A stretch of DNA of 26,303 nt from an uncultured Ruminococcus sp. (GTDB lineage: Bacteria > Bacillota > Clostridia > Oscillospirales > Ruminococcaceae). Within the stretch, counting starts at the first letter, position 1, and each line of letters opens with the position of its first letter. The stretch spans positions 1 to 26,303 of the forward strand of contig UQKC01000036.1 of the NCBI GenBank assembly GCA_900541495.1, read 5' to 3'. This document shows positions 14,431 to 22,341 of this stretch, one piece after another. The notes under the pieces were generated by a model that saw only the letters and a list, made by a program, of their open reading frames with translations, did no database searches and was not told the origin of the DNA. Both the position numbers and the translations under genes were made by a program.

Positions 14431-16440
14431 TTAGTCGATAACAACGAGGAGGTAAGAACCGCCCTTTGTGAGGTTGAGGTTTACACGGCCTGTTGAAGCA
14501 ACTGTGCCTGTAGCTTCCTTCTTGAGGGAGCCGGATTCTGTAAGACGGTAAGCCTTAACTGTGCAGCCGGATCTCTTTGTGGAGAACTTAACTGTAACTG
14601 TTTCTGTGCCGCCGATAGAACCGTCATCGCCGATTCTAACTTGAGCTGTGCTTACTGTACCCTTGTTGATCTTCTTAGCCTTGTTAACGAGAGATTTCTT
14701 AACATCCTTAACGTTGTATGTTACAGCAACGTTGAGGTCGGAAGTTGTGTCAACCTTACCGGGCTTAACTGTAACCTTAGAACCGTTATCGTTAGCGAAT
14801 ACGAGAGTTACATTCTTAGCCTTTGCAGCAGCGAGAACAGCAGCAGGAACTACAGTACCGTCGTTCATGTTGATAGTGTATGTAGCGCCGGACTTAGCTC
14901 TGTTTGTGATGTAAGCAGAGATATTTGTCCAGCCTGCATACTTGGAAGCACCGCTGATAGCAGGTGAACCTGCAGGAACGGAAGTTGTTATATTGTTCTT
15001 ATTTCCGTTGTTGAAGAAGTAGTTGTAGTAAGGATCATCATTTGTAGAAGATGTAGCTTCCTTAACAACATAAGAGAATGTAGAGGCAGTTGTGGAATAA
15101 GTACCTGTTGTGGAGTTGAAGTAGATAGCCTTTCCATTAGCTGCGCTGTTTACTGCAGAGTAGTTAGAGTTCTTGGAAGTGCCTGTGTAGCCGCCGCCGT
15201 ATGTTACAGCAGCAGAAGCAGATGTATACCAGCTGCCGTTCTTACCGAGGTAAGAAACTTCGCTTGGATTTCTGTATGCAGCAGCATCAGGATACCAAGT
15301 TGTAACTGTTGTTGTATCCTTATCCTTGTCATTATCCTTATTAGTGTTGTTGCCTTCAGGAGTTGTGTTACCGCCGCTGTTTGTGTTGTAGTTGATAACT
15401 TCAAAGTTGAGCCAGTCATTGCCGTTGATGCAAAGACCATTTACATTTGTATCAATGTAATTAGCCTTGAGCTGGATCTCGCCCTTGAATGCATAAGATG
15501 CATCATTTACATACTTTGTAGAAACAGCGTAGTACTTAGCACCTGTAAGATCATTGCCGTTGTATGCTGCGCTTACTGTAACACCTGCAAATGAATTGCC
15601 GAATACAACTGCATAAGTTGTTTCATCAAATCCGTCAGTGTCAATTCTGAAGTTGGAAGCTGTGAAAGCGCTCTTGAATTCGTTCTTGATCTTTGTTGCG
15701 GAATTGTTTACAGCACTCTTTGCAGCTGAACGCTTAGCATTAGCGTTGCTTGTTGCAACAGTCTTTTCTGTACCTGTAAGAGTATTTGCTGTTGCCATAT
15801 CGGACTCATAATTGAGGTCGATAGCCTTGAGAGCAGCATCCTTAGCAGCATCAACGTCAGCAGTGAAGCGCTTGTATGCGTTGTTTGCAAGAGTGTTGTA
15901 CTCATTCTTGATCTTTGTGGAAATAGCGGACTTTGCAGCAGCTCTTTCGCTTTCGGTCTTGAATTCAAAATCCAAGCCTGTTCCTCTGTCGCTGTAAAGT
16001 TCTCCGAGCTTAGCAGCTACAGCCTGATATGTAGCATCGAACTCCTTATATGTCCATGTGCCGCCTGCTGCAAATTCAACATTGTTGAATGCATCTGTGC
16101 CCCAAACATCGTCAGCTACGATAGTTGTTGTAGCGCTTGTTGTCTTTTTTGTGCTTGGATCATAGGTCTTCTCGGTGTAAGTTGTTGTTGTAGCAAGAAG
16201 CTTAGCAAGATTAACTTCAAAGCCGTCGCCCATCTTAGTTGTAGTACCTGTGCAGTATTCATTTGTGCCTGTAGCATATCCTGCAGTATTTACCATACCA
16301 ATGTTAGCAAGACCCTTGTAAGAAAGTTCATAGACAGAACTTGTCTGTGTTGCTGCGGAAGCAACGATTGCAATAGAGGACATTGCTGTAAGACCGGCAA
16401 TACCTACAGCAGCGCATCTGCCAAAATAAGTTTTGCTCAT
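14431..16440 (-). CDS. secreted or surface protein of unknown function
   Basis: This 669-residue protein has a clear signal peptide (about 1-29; hydrophobic AAVGIAGLTAM, cleavage near ASA/ATQ). I do not recognise a named family. It has a Thr-rich N-terminal region (60-110) and a helical, Ala/Lys-rich region (160-260). That region repeats the motif AKSA..TKIKNE at about 169-180 and 240-254. An Asn/Asp/Lys linker follows (352-380), then a Tyr/Ser/Gly-rich middle and a beta-rich C-terminal module (about 530-669) that ends at the last residue without a sorting signal or S-layer motif. AAAAGGAG lies 8 nt before the ATG. Strong codon bias and a near-consensus promoter imply high expression. It may be a cell-envelope or matrix protein (inference). 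Confidence 0.85.
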   Translation of the reverse strand: MSKTYFGRCAAVGIAGLTAMSSIAIVASAATQTSSVYELSYKGLANIGMVNTAGYATGTNEYCTGTTTKMGDGFEVNLAKLLATTTTYTEKTYDPSTKKTTSATTTIVADDVWGTDAFNNVEFAAGGTWTYKEFDATYQAVAAKLGELYSDRGTGLDFEFKTESERAAAKSAISTKIKNEYNTLANNAYKRFTADVDAAKDAALKAIDLNYESDMATANTLTGTEKTVATSNANAKRSAAKSAVNNSATKIKNEFKSAFTASNFRIDTDGFDETTYAVVFGNSFAGVTVSAAYNGNDLTGAKYYAVSTKYVNDASYAFKGEIQLKANYIDTNVNGLCINGNDWLNFEVINYNTNSGGNTTPEGNNTNKDNDKDKDTTTVTTWYPDAAAYRNPSEVSYLGKNGSWYTSASAAVTYGGGYTGTSKNSNYSAVNSAANGKAIYFNSTTGTYSTTASTFSYVVKEATSSTNDDPYYNYFFNNGNKNNITTSVPAGSPAISGASKYAGWTNISAYITNRAKSGATYTINMNDGTVVPAAVLAAAKAKNVTLVFANDNGSKVTVKPGKVDTTSDLNVAVTYNVKDVKKSLVNKAKKINKGTVSTAQVRIGDDGSIGGTETVTVKFSTKRSGCTVKAYRLTESGSLKKEATGTVASTGRVNLNLTKGGSYLLVVID

Positions 16441-16519
16441 ATTAATATCTCCTTTTCAAAAATAAAATTTACCTTAATTAAAGTTACAGCACACATTGTC
16501 TATAACTGTTCACGAGTTT

Positions 16520-16548
16520 ATTATAGCATATAAGTTCCTTAATTGCAA
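16520..16548 (-). promoter_or_regulatory. sigma-A promoter of the secreted-protein gene
   Basis: On the minus strand TTGCAA (16548-16543), a 17-bp spacer ending TGC (extended -10) and TATAAT (16525-16520) are present. The leader is about 70 nt. Confidence 0.85.
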
Positions 16549-16586
16549 TAGCTTTTTTGACAAAAAATATTACAATTTAATTACAC

Positions 16587-16619
16587 TTTGGCATATTTTG
16601 TTCAAAGTTTGTTGCCAAA
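16587..16619 (-). terminator. weak hairpin after tmcAL
   Basis: TTTGGCA (16587-16593) pairs with TGCCAAA (16613-16619) across a 19-nt loop, about 30 nt past the tmcAL stop. There is no T run, so it is only a possible terminator. Confidence 0.25.
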
Positions 16620-16649
16620 TTGTCGGAAAAAGCTCCAAAAGTAACAGCT

Positions 16650-17915
16650 TTATTTCTGTATCTCGATCTTAGCCGTAAAGTCCGATGCGCAGGGGCGGAC
16701 ATCTCTCGAAGCGAGCATATAAAGGTCGGAGCTGCGGCAGGTAAGCTCAGCCTGACGAACGAGCTGCGGAACTTTGAACTTGTCAAGAATATCCTTGAGC
16801 GAGCTGGAGAAAGGAATAAGGAACTTATCCATAGGATTTGCAAGCTCGGGGTTCTCCTGAGCTGCCTTGATGCGCTCGTTTGCTGCTTCTGCGTTCTCGG
16901 AAGCCGCCTTGATGATCTCTGCGCCCTTTTCGTTGAATGCAAGTATTCTTCCGAATGTAGGAGGAACGAGAAGATCGTTCTTCTTTATGCCGAGGTACAT
17001 ATTGAGGAGTGCACGGCGGAATTTTGCCTGTGTATAACGCTTTGTATCGACCATTTTGAGGAAGTCTTCAACGGAATTTGCAGCCTTGCCCATCTGTGCG
17101 ATGCGGTTCTCAACGCCCTGTGCGATGTCGGGAACGTCCTTGATAAAGTTAGGTGTAGCGGTTCTGAGGACGTAGAGAAGTTCTCTTTCGAGGTTGTCGA
17201 AATATGCAAGGTGGTCTGCATCGTCGTACTCTGCAACAGCCTTAGCCATATCTTCGGGAACGAAAGCGCTGATATCCTCGCCGTTTTCGATCATTTCACG
17301 AAGCTTTGAGCCGCTTGCAAAACCGTCAGCAGCTTCATCACTGTCGTGAGCCGCACCTGTGCGCTTTACCGTAAATGCGTCAATGTCTATGCCGAGCACC
17401 TTCATTGCACGGAGATATTCAACGGCAAGTGTATTGTTCGGTGAATCGAAAACGCCGCCGATGATAGGACCGTGGTCGTTGGAAATGCTCGTCTGGAGTG
17501 CTTCGGGATAGTTCATGCCCTTTTCAAGATAAGGCTTGAGCTTTTCGGGTGTACCAGCGGTGAAAGTAGCCATTGCAGCGTTTTTGAGAAGCTCGATATC
17601 TCCGCATTCGCTGCCGAAAGAAATACCGTCAACGCAGCCAAGAGCCGCGAGCATCATAACACCTGCACGGGCAAAATACTCTGCGCTTGCGAGAGAATAT
17701 ACAACAGGCATCTCGATAACGAGGTCTGCGCCGTGATTAACAGCGATCTGTGCTCTCTTGAACTTGTCGAGCATTGCAACGTCACCGCGCTGAACGTAGT
17801 TGCCGCTCATAATGCAGACGATGTGGTCTGCGCCGTGCTTTCTTGTTTCCTCTATCTGATAGATATGACCGTTGTGGAACGGGTTGTATTCGCATATAAT
17901 GCCGTATGTTTTCAT
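16650..17915 (-). CDS. tmcAL: tRNA(Met) cytidine acetate ligase (YlbM family)
   Basis: It acetylates the wobble cytidine (C34) of elongator tRNA-Met using ATP and acetate. The 421-residue length fits (the Bacillus protein is about 415). The nucleotidyltransferase signature ICEYNPFHNGHIYQI (7-21) contains the HxGH-type motif, followed by MSGNYVQRGDVAMLDKF and GADLVIEMP, all characteristic of this family. GGAGG lies 9 nt before the ATG. It has its own promoter and is divergent from ackA. The enzyme uses acetate and ackA controls acetate/acetyl-phosphate levels, so the pairing is suggestive, but it may be chance. Confidence 0.93.
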   Translation of the reverse strand: MKTYGIICEYNPFHNGHIYQIEETRKHGADHIVCIMSGNYVQRGDVAMLDKFKRAQIAVNHGADLVIEMPVVYSLASAEYFARAGVMMLAALGCVDGISFGSECGDIELLKNAAMATFTAGTPEKLKPYLEKGMNYPEALQTSISNDHGPIIGGVFDSPNNTLAVEYLRAMKVLGIDIDAFTVKRTGAAHDSDEAADGFASGSKLREMIENGEDISAFVPEDMAKAVAEYDDADHLAYFDNLERELLYVLRTATPNFIKDVPDIAQGVENRIAQMGKAANSVEDFLKMVDTKRYTQAKFRRALLNMYLGIKKNDLLVPPTFGRILAFNEKGAEIIKAASENAEAANERIKAAQENPELANPMDKFLIPFSSSLKDILDKFKVPQLVRQAELTCRSSDLYMLASRDVRPCASDFTAKIEIQK

Positions 17916-18000
17916 TAAGCTTGTCCTCCAAATATATCCATATTATAAGAGCATAAATATGGATAAATGATTACAAAAATCTAAAGATATTGTAATTCCC

Positions 18001-18029
18001 TTGATTTTTGCCGTATAAAGTAATAATAT
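18001..18029 (+). promoter_or_regulatory. possible ackA promoter overlapping the tmcAL promoter
   Basis: TTGATT (18001-18006), a 17-bp spacer and TAATAT (18024-18029) share the -10 region of the divergent tmcAL promoter. Each hexamer matches four of six consensus bases, so this is tentative. Confidence 0.35.
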
Positions 18030-18051
18030 AAGATTAATGCAGTTTTGTCAA
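18023..18051 (-). promoter_or_regulatory. sigma-A promoter of tmcAL
   Basis: On the minus strand TTGACA (18051-18046), a 17-bp spacer and TATTAT (18028-18023) are present. The leader is about 100 nt. Confidence 0.8.
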
Positions 18052-18122
18052 GTCTTTTTTTAATATTCGTAAGAAAAGCACAGTCTTTTCCTCGGCTTGA
18101 CTATATGAAAGGAATGGATATT

Positions 18123-19319
18123 ATGTTAATTTTGGTAGTAAACGCAGGCAGCTCCTCACTCAAATATCAGCTGCTCAATATGGACGATGAGAGCGTTATC
18201 GCAAAGGGCAACTGCGACCGTATCGGCATCGACGGTCACATCTCACACAAGACTTTCGACGGCAGAAAGGTTGACGCTGACTGCTCTTTCCCAACTCATA
18301 CAGAAGCTTTCGCAAAGCTTGTTGAAGTTCTTACCACCGGTGAAGCTTCCGTTATCAAGTCGATGAGCGAAATTTCCGCTGTAGGTCACAGAATCGTTCA
18401 GGGCGCAGAAGTTTTCGATAAGACAACTCTCGTTACCGACGAAGTTATCGACAAAATCGATGAAATGAAGGAGCTTGCTCCGGTACATAACCACGCTCAC
18501 GCACTCGCACTCCGTGCCTGCGAGAAGGTCCTCCCCGAGGGCGTTCCTATGGTCGCAGTTTTCGATACGGCTTTCCACCAGACAATGCCCGAAAAGGCAT
18601 TTATGTTCGGTCTTCCTTATGAAGATTATGAGAACTACCATGTAAGAAAGTACGGCTTCCACGGCACATCTCACCGCTTCGTTTCCCACGCTCTCGCAGA
18701 CGCTATGGGCAAGGATATAAAGGACCTCAAGATCGTTTCCTGCCACCTCGGAAACGGCTCTTCAATCACAGCAGTTGATGGCGGCAAGTCCGTTGATACT
18801 TCCATGGGCTTCACTCCTCTTGACGGCGTTCTTATGGGAACAAGAACCGGCGCAGTTGACCCCTCCGCTGTTACATACATTCAGGAAAAGCACGGCTTCT
18901 CCGCTGCCGAAATGAGCGAATATATGAACAAGAAGTCAGGCTTCCTCGGCGTTTCGGGCATCTCCAGCGACAACCGTGACATCACAGCAGCCGCAGAAAA
19001 GGGTGACAAGAGAGCTATCCTCGCTTCCGAGATGCTCCAGTACCAGATCAAGAAGTACATCGGCTCTTATGCAGCAGTTATGAACGGACTTGACGCTGTC
19101 CTCTTCACAGGCGGCATCGGCGAAAACGCTTGGGAAGTTCGTGAAGGCGTTTGCAAGGATATGGAATTCTTCGGCATCAAGATCGACACCGAAAAGAACA
19201 AGTCCACAAGAGGCGAACTCATCAAGATCTCCACACCCGATTCCAAGGTCGAGGTTTGGATCGTTCCTACGAATGAAGAACTCCTCATCGCAAGAGATAC
19301 TCTCGCAATGATAAAGTAA
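18123..19319 (+). CDS. ackA: acetate kinase
   Basis: It makes ATP and acetate from acetyl phosphate, the last step of fermentative acetate production, in the cytoplasm. The start at 18123 (MLILVVNAGSSSLKYQ) follows AAAGGA (18108-18113) at 9 nt; upstream in-frame extensions are rejected. It has 398 residues, normal for AckA. Visible motifs are the N-terminal NAGSSSLKYQ (N7), AVFDTAFHQTMP with the catalytic Asp, KYGFHGTSHRFV, the ATP-site segments CHLGNGSS and LFTGGIGENA, and the terminal TNEELLIARDT. Codon bias is strong, as in tpiA. Phosphotransacetylase is not adjacent. A terminator follows. Confidence 0.97.
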   Translation: MLILVVNAGSSSLKYQLLNMDDESVIAKGNCDRIGIDGHISHKTFDGRKVDADCSFPTHTEAFAKLVEVLTTGEASVIKSMSEISAVGHRIVQGAEVFDKTTLVTDEVIDKIDEMKELAPVHNHAHALALRACEKVLPEGVPMVAVFDTAFHQTMPEKAFMFGLPYEDYENYHVRKYGFHGTSHRFVSHALADAMGKDIKDLKIVSCHLGNGSSITAVDGGKSVDTSMGFTPLDGVLMGTRTGAVDPSAVTYIQEKHGFSAAEMSEYMNKKSGFLGVSGISSDNRDITAAAEKGDKRAILASEMLQYQIKKYIGSYAAVMNGLDAVLFTGGIGENAWEVREGVCKDMEFFGIKIDTEKNKSTRGELIKISTPDSKVEVWIVPTNEELLIARDTLAMIK

Positions 19320-19342
19320 TTTTTGCATAAAAATATCAGAAT

Positions 19343-19377
19343 GGCTGCTGCGGTCTTTTGCCGCGGCAGCCGTTTTT
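19343..19377 (+). terminator. intrinsic terminator after ackA
   Basis: GGCTGCTGCGG (19343-19353) pairs with CCGCGGCAGCC (19361-19371) with one G-U pair, followed by TTTTT (19373-19377). Confidence 0.9.
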
Positions 19378-19434
19378 CGTATATTCTTGAAGAAAACGGT
19401 TATCCTACCGAAAAAGCATATTGGGAGGATAACG

Positions 19435-19692
19435 ATGAAAGTATTCGATTATACAATAAAAGACGAAATAGGACTTCACGCGCGCCCTGCAGGACTTCTC
19501 GCCAAAAAGGCAAAAGAATTTTCGAGCGAGATAACGGTAGAAAAAGGCGGCAAGTCTGTCAGCGCAACAAAATTGATGATGCTTATGGGACTTGGAATCA
19601 AGCACGGCGACACTGTGACCGTTAAGATAAACGGCGCAGACGAGGACGAAGCCGCAGAAGCAATGGCAGAATTTTTCAGCGAAAACCTTTGA
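19435..19692 (+). CDS. HPr-like phosphocarrier protein lacking Ser46
   Basis: This 85-residue HPr-fold protein carries the phosphorylatable H15 in GLHARPAG, so it could accept phosphate from enzyme I. In the alignment with Bacillus HPr (no gaps from G39 to I55) the regulatory serine 46 is replaced by lysine (SATKLMML instead of NLKSIMGV). HPr kinase therefore could not phosphorylate it there. GGGAGG (19423-19428) lies 6 nt before the ATG; the longer frame to 19387 crosses the ackA terminator. No PTS gene is nearby. It may be the general HPr of an organism with little PTS, or a regulatory paralog. Confidence 0.9.
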   Translation: MKVFDYTIKDEIGLHARPAGLLAKKAKEFSSEITVEKGGKSVSATKLMMLMGLGIKHGDTVTVKINGADEDEAAEAMAEFFSENL

Positions 19693-19737
19693 TTTAATGC
19701 GAAATTCGGAATTATTTCGTCATTTCACCGCAAAGCA

Positions 19738-19774
19738 CCAAATTCCGTAGGGTCGGATTCTATATCCGACCGTT
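19738..19774 (+). repeat. palindromic dispersed repeat, copy 1
   Basis: A 37-bp unit starting CCAAATTCCGTAGGG contains the stem GGTCGGAT (19751-19758) with ATCCGACC (19764-19771). It matches the unit at 19991-20027 on the opposite strand at 33 of 37 positions. Confidence 0.8.
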
Positions 19775-19865
19775 ATTGATCCACGAAATTACACGAATTT
19801 TTCGTAAAAAACGGGTTTCTGTCCCAAATTGCAACGGCAATTTCGGCATACAATTTTTTAACAAA

Positions 19866-19911
19866 AACGCCCCTGTTTTCAACGGGTTTATCCGATGAAA
19901 ACAAGGGCGTT
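19866..19911. terminator. bidirectional terminator
   Basis: AACGCCCCTGTTTTC (19866-19880) pairs with GAAAACAAGGGCGTT (19897-19911) except for one position. TTTTTG follows on the minus strand (MATE side) and CTTTTATTG on the plus strand. Confidence 0.75.
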
Positions 19912-19938
19912 CTTTTATTGTGAAACGCCTTACGGCGC

Positions 19939-19957
19939 GGGACGGGAAACCCGTCCC
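19939..19957. repeat. GGGACGGG palindrome
   Basis: GGGACGGG (19939-19946), loop AAA and CCCGTCCC (19950-19957) form a perfect 8-bp stem next to CTATAG. On the minus strand it reads TAGGGGACGGG, sharing the TAGGG edge of the neighbouring repeats. Confidence 0.6.
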
Positions 19958-19990
19958 CTATAGAAATATAGGAATAAAACACCAATTTAA

Positions 19991-20027
19991 AACGGGCGGA
20001 TATGGAATCCGCCCCTACGAAATTTGG
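19991..20027 (-). repeat. palindromic dispersed repeat, copy 2 (inverted)
   Basis: On the minus strand the unit reads CCAAATTTCGTAGGGGCGGA and onward, with stem GGGCGGAT/ATCCGCCC (19994-20001 and 20007-20014). Relative to copy 1, one stem pair changes from T-A to G-C on both arms. Confidence 0.8.
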
Positions 20028-20060
20028 TTTTTTGCGTAAATCTTATGAACAAAAAAATCA

Positions 20061-20075
20061 CGCATTACGCATTAA
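20061..20075. repeat. CGCATTACG dispersed repeat at the MATE stop codon
   Basis: CGCATTACGCATTAA repeats the words found at 149-167. The MATE stop codon (20072-20074) is inside it. Confidence 0.5.
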
Positions 20076-21430
20076 TTTTGTTCTCGTGTGAGCTTTTTCA
20101 GCCAAACGTACTTCTTGTAGTGCTTATAAACCGCAGGAAGCTTGATTATTTCATCTATGTTTATTACGATATAGACCGCGAGAACGGGCAGCTTCAGCAC
20201 GAATGCCGCAATAAGTCCTATCGGAACGGTCACGCACCACATTGTTATGGAGTCGCATTTAAAGCCGAATTTTGAATCTCCGCCTGCTGCGAATATACCC
20301 GAAATTACGGTCATATTCATCGCTTTTCCTATAACATAGTACGAGCAGACAGCGAGCATTACCCTCAGATATTCTCTCGCCGTGTCGGTAAGGCTGCCAA
20401 AGAGGTGGACAAACGGTATCACGCATAAAATGACCGCGCCCGAAATTATGCCGCTGACAAGCGATATCCTGCAAAGCTTTGAGCCGTACTCTTTTGCCGT
20501 ATCAAGCTTGCCCTGTCCGAGCTCTGCACCGACGATAACTCCGCTTGCCGTTGCAACACCCGTGCAGGCGCATATAACGAGGTTCTTTACGATATTCGCG
20601 ATAGAATTTGCTGCGGCGGCATCACTGCCCATGTGACCGAGGATAACGGTATACATTGTGAATCCGAGTCCCCATGCAAGCTGGTTTCCGAGTATCGGGA
20701 GGGTATATTTATAATAGTCGTGACGAAGCGTTTCGTCGCTGTGGAAAATATACTTAAAGCGGATCTTTATCGCACAGCTTCGGAACATTACTATCAATGT
20801 CCAAACAAGTTCTACGACCTTTGAAATGACAGTTGCAACAGCCGCACCTGCGATGCCCATTTTCGGAAATCCGCAAAGTCCGAAGATGAGAAGTGCATTA
20901 AAGATAATATTCGCGATGACCGATGCTGAGCTGATTATTGAGCTCTTTGCGGCAAATCCGCAGTTCTTCATGACGCTTAAATATATCTGCGAAATGCTTG
21001 TCAGCAGGAACGAGAGCGCAACATAGCGCAGATACTCTGCGCCGTAGGCAATGAGTGTTTCGTCCGAGGCGAAACAGTGCATAAACACTCTCGGGAAAAA
21101 CAGCGATATAAATGTGAATGGCAGTGAAACTATTACCGAAAGCTTCATTCCGATGCCGAGAATCTTTTCTACCGAAACTTTGTCATCAATGCCCCAATAC
21201 TGCGCCGCGAAGATAGAAACGCCTGCGCCGATAGCATAAACAAAGAGGTTGAAAACGAACGTGACCTGACCTGCAAGCGAAACCGCGGAGAGGGAGTCCT
21301 GATTAAGAACGCCGAGCATTACAGCATCCGTGATGCTTACGAGTGCAAGCATTATCTGCTGGAGAGTTATAGGTATAACGAGCCTTATGAGCTTATTGGT
21401 AAATTCACTTTTTGTCCTTGCCATATTCAT
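20072..21430 (-). CDS. MATE-family efflux transporter
   Basis: This polytopic membrane protein of 452 residues has about 12 predicted TM helices in two halves, the normal MATE/NorM size. Typical segments are PITLQQIMLALVSITDAVMLG near the N-terminus and the matching LPILGNQLAWGLGFTMYTVILGHMG in the second half. It likely exports drugs or metabolites in exchange for Na+ or H+; the substrate is unknown. The ATG at 21430 lies 26 nt inside the upstream acetyltransferase gene with GAAAG 6 nt before it; an ATG two codons in (21424) is also possible. The two genes form a translationally overlapping operon. Confidence 0.92.
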   Translation of the reverse strand: MNMARTKSEFTNKLIRLVIPITLQQIMLALVSITDAVMLGVLNQDSLSAVSLAGQVTFVFNLFVYAIGAGVSIFAAQYWGIDDKVSVEKILGIGMKLSVIVSLPFTFISLFFPRVFMHCFASDETLIAYGAEYLRYVALSFLLTSISQIYLSVMKNCGFAAKSSIISSASVIANIIFNALLIFGLCGFPKMGIAGAAVATVISKVVELVWTLIVMFRSCAIKIRFKYIFHSDETLRHDYYKYTLPILGNQLAWGLGFTMYTVILGHMGSDAAAANSIANIVKNLVICACTGVATASGVIVGAELGQGKLDTAKEYGSKLCRISLVSGIISGAVILCVIPFVHLFGSLTDTAREYLRVMLAVCSYYVIGKAMNMTVISGIFAAGGDSKFGFKCDSITMWCVTVPIGLIAAFVLKLPVLAVYIVINIDEIIKLPAVYKHYKKYVWLKKLTREQN

Positions 21431-22043
21431 TCACTGCTTTCATTGCTTCATCATCGAATTTTCTTTTCTTGAAATAATACTGCTTGTCCTCATCGGTTAT
21501 CGGACGGATAACACGGCAGGGGTTTCCTGCGGCGATAACATTGTCGGGAATATCCTTTGTGACAACGCTTCCTGCACCGATAACAACGCCGTTTCCGACC
21601 TTTACGCCCGGACAGATAACGGTATTTCCGCCTATCCAGCAGTTATCGCCGATAGTAACGGCGATGCCGTATTCATACATCGTATTTCGTGCTTCGTAGT
21701 GTACGGGGTGACCTGCGGTGTATATCGCAACATTCGGGGCGATGAAAACATTGTCGCCGATAGTAACTTTTGCGACATCGAGGACAACGAGGTTATAGTT
21801 CGCGAAGAAATTGTCCCCTACTTCGATATTTTTGCCGTAATCACACTGAAAAGGCGGAAGAATAGTTGTATTTTTTCCGTGTGAACCCAAAATTGAATCG
21901 ATAAGACGTGCCATATTCTCCGATTCCCACGGTTTTGCGTTGTTGAATTCGTAAAGGCGCTTCTTATTTTCAATTCCCTGCGCCTGACAGGCTTCATCTG
22001 CGATATATGCCATTTCATTTTGTCTTCTTGTGATATTATCCAT
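21405..22043 (-). CDS. sugar O-acetyltransferase (maltose/galactoside acetyltransferase family)
   Basis: It transfers acetyl from acetyl-CoA to a sugar hydroxyl. The 212-residue product has the Maa-type N-terminal cap (YIADEACQAQGIENKKRLYEFN) followed by a left-handed beta-helix of hexapeptide repeats (for example VTIGDNVFIAPNV, VTIGDNCWIGGNTVICPGV). The catalytic loop TAGHPVHYEAR carries the active-site histidine, and the CoA-binding end reads IAAGNPCRVIRPIT. The C-terminus is somewhat longer than in E. coli Maa and contains the start of the MATE gene. The start codon has an unusual leader: the good ribosome binding site is 31 nt away, separated by a hairpin. Confidence 0.93.
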   Translation of the reverse strand: MDNITRRQNEMAYIADEACQAQGIENKKRLYEFNNAKPWESENMARLIDSILGSHGKNTTILPPFQCDYGKNIEVGDNFFANYNLVVLDVAKVTIGDNVFIAPNVAIYTAGHPVHYEARNTMYEYGIAVTIGDNCWIGGNTVICPGVKVGNGVVIGAGSVVTKDIPDNVIAAGNPCRVIRPITDEDKQYYFKKRKFDDEAMKAVNEYGKDKK

Positions 22044-22053
22044 AGTAAAACAC

Positions 22054-22080
22054 CGTTTTCCGCGGCGGAAAACGCTCTCC
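22054..22080 (-). promoter_or_regulatory. distant Shine-Dalgarno plus hairpin in the acetyltransferase leader
   Basis: On the minus strand GGAGAG (22080-22075) is followed at once by a 10-bp perfect stem (22074-22065 with 22063-22054), and then 10 nt lead to the ATG at 22043. If the stem folds, the site lies about 10 nt from the start. Confidence 0.55.
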
Positions 22081-22115
22081 TTTTCATCAATTTTTCCTCA
22101 AAAAATGCAGATTTT

Positions 22116-22144
22116 ATTATAATCGAAATAAGATCGATTTTCAA
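22116..22144 (-). promoter_or_regulatory. sigma-A promoter of the acetyltransferase-MATE operon
   Basis: On the minus strand TTGAAA (22144-22139), a 17-bp spacer and TATAAT (22121-22116) are present. Confidence 0.8.
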
Positions 22145-22341
22145 TTGATATATTGCATAAAACTGACCCTTTTTGCGGTTTGAAAATTAAGCTTTTGGAT
22201 AAAATCCGCGTTCTGTATTTCAAATATTTTAACGTATTTTTTCTTTCCGAAAAACTTTCTGAAACTATATCGTTTAAGCTTGAATCTGAACATTTTTATT
22301 TAGATTTTTGTAATAATATGGCAAATGAATTTGTGTTTTAG
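22145..22341. other. AT-rich spacer between divergent promoters
   Basis: Nothing beyond AT-rich sequence is recognised. A 62-codon open frame here (22153-22341) has no ribosome binding site and low-complexity composition, and is not called. Confidence 0.5.

Larger units (their letters stand above)
19693..20071. other. repeat-rich intergenic region between HPr-like and MATE genes
   Basis: This 379-bp gap between convergent genes has no supported ORF. It holds, in order, a palindromic repeat (19738-19774), a bidirectional terminator (19866-19911), a GGGACGGG palindrome (19939-19957), an inverted second copy of the first repeat (19991-20027) and a CGCATTACG fragment (20061-20075). Confidence 0.8.

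Noticed and set aside
18052..18122. TTGACTATAT just before ackA as a promoter
   Set aside because: The TTGACT is only a few bases from the ribosome binding site, leaving no room for a -10 and a transcription start.
19693..20071. CRISPR array suggested by several short repeats
   Set aside because: The repeats are palindromes in opposite orientations with irregular spacing and no uniform spacers; no cas genes are present.
22153..22341. 62-codon ORF between the divergent promoters
   Set aside because: AT-rich low-complexity translation, no ribosome binding site, and it ends at the relQ promoter.
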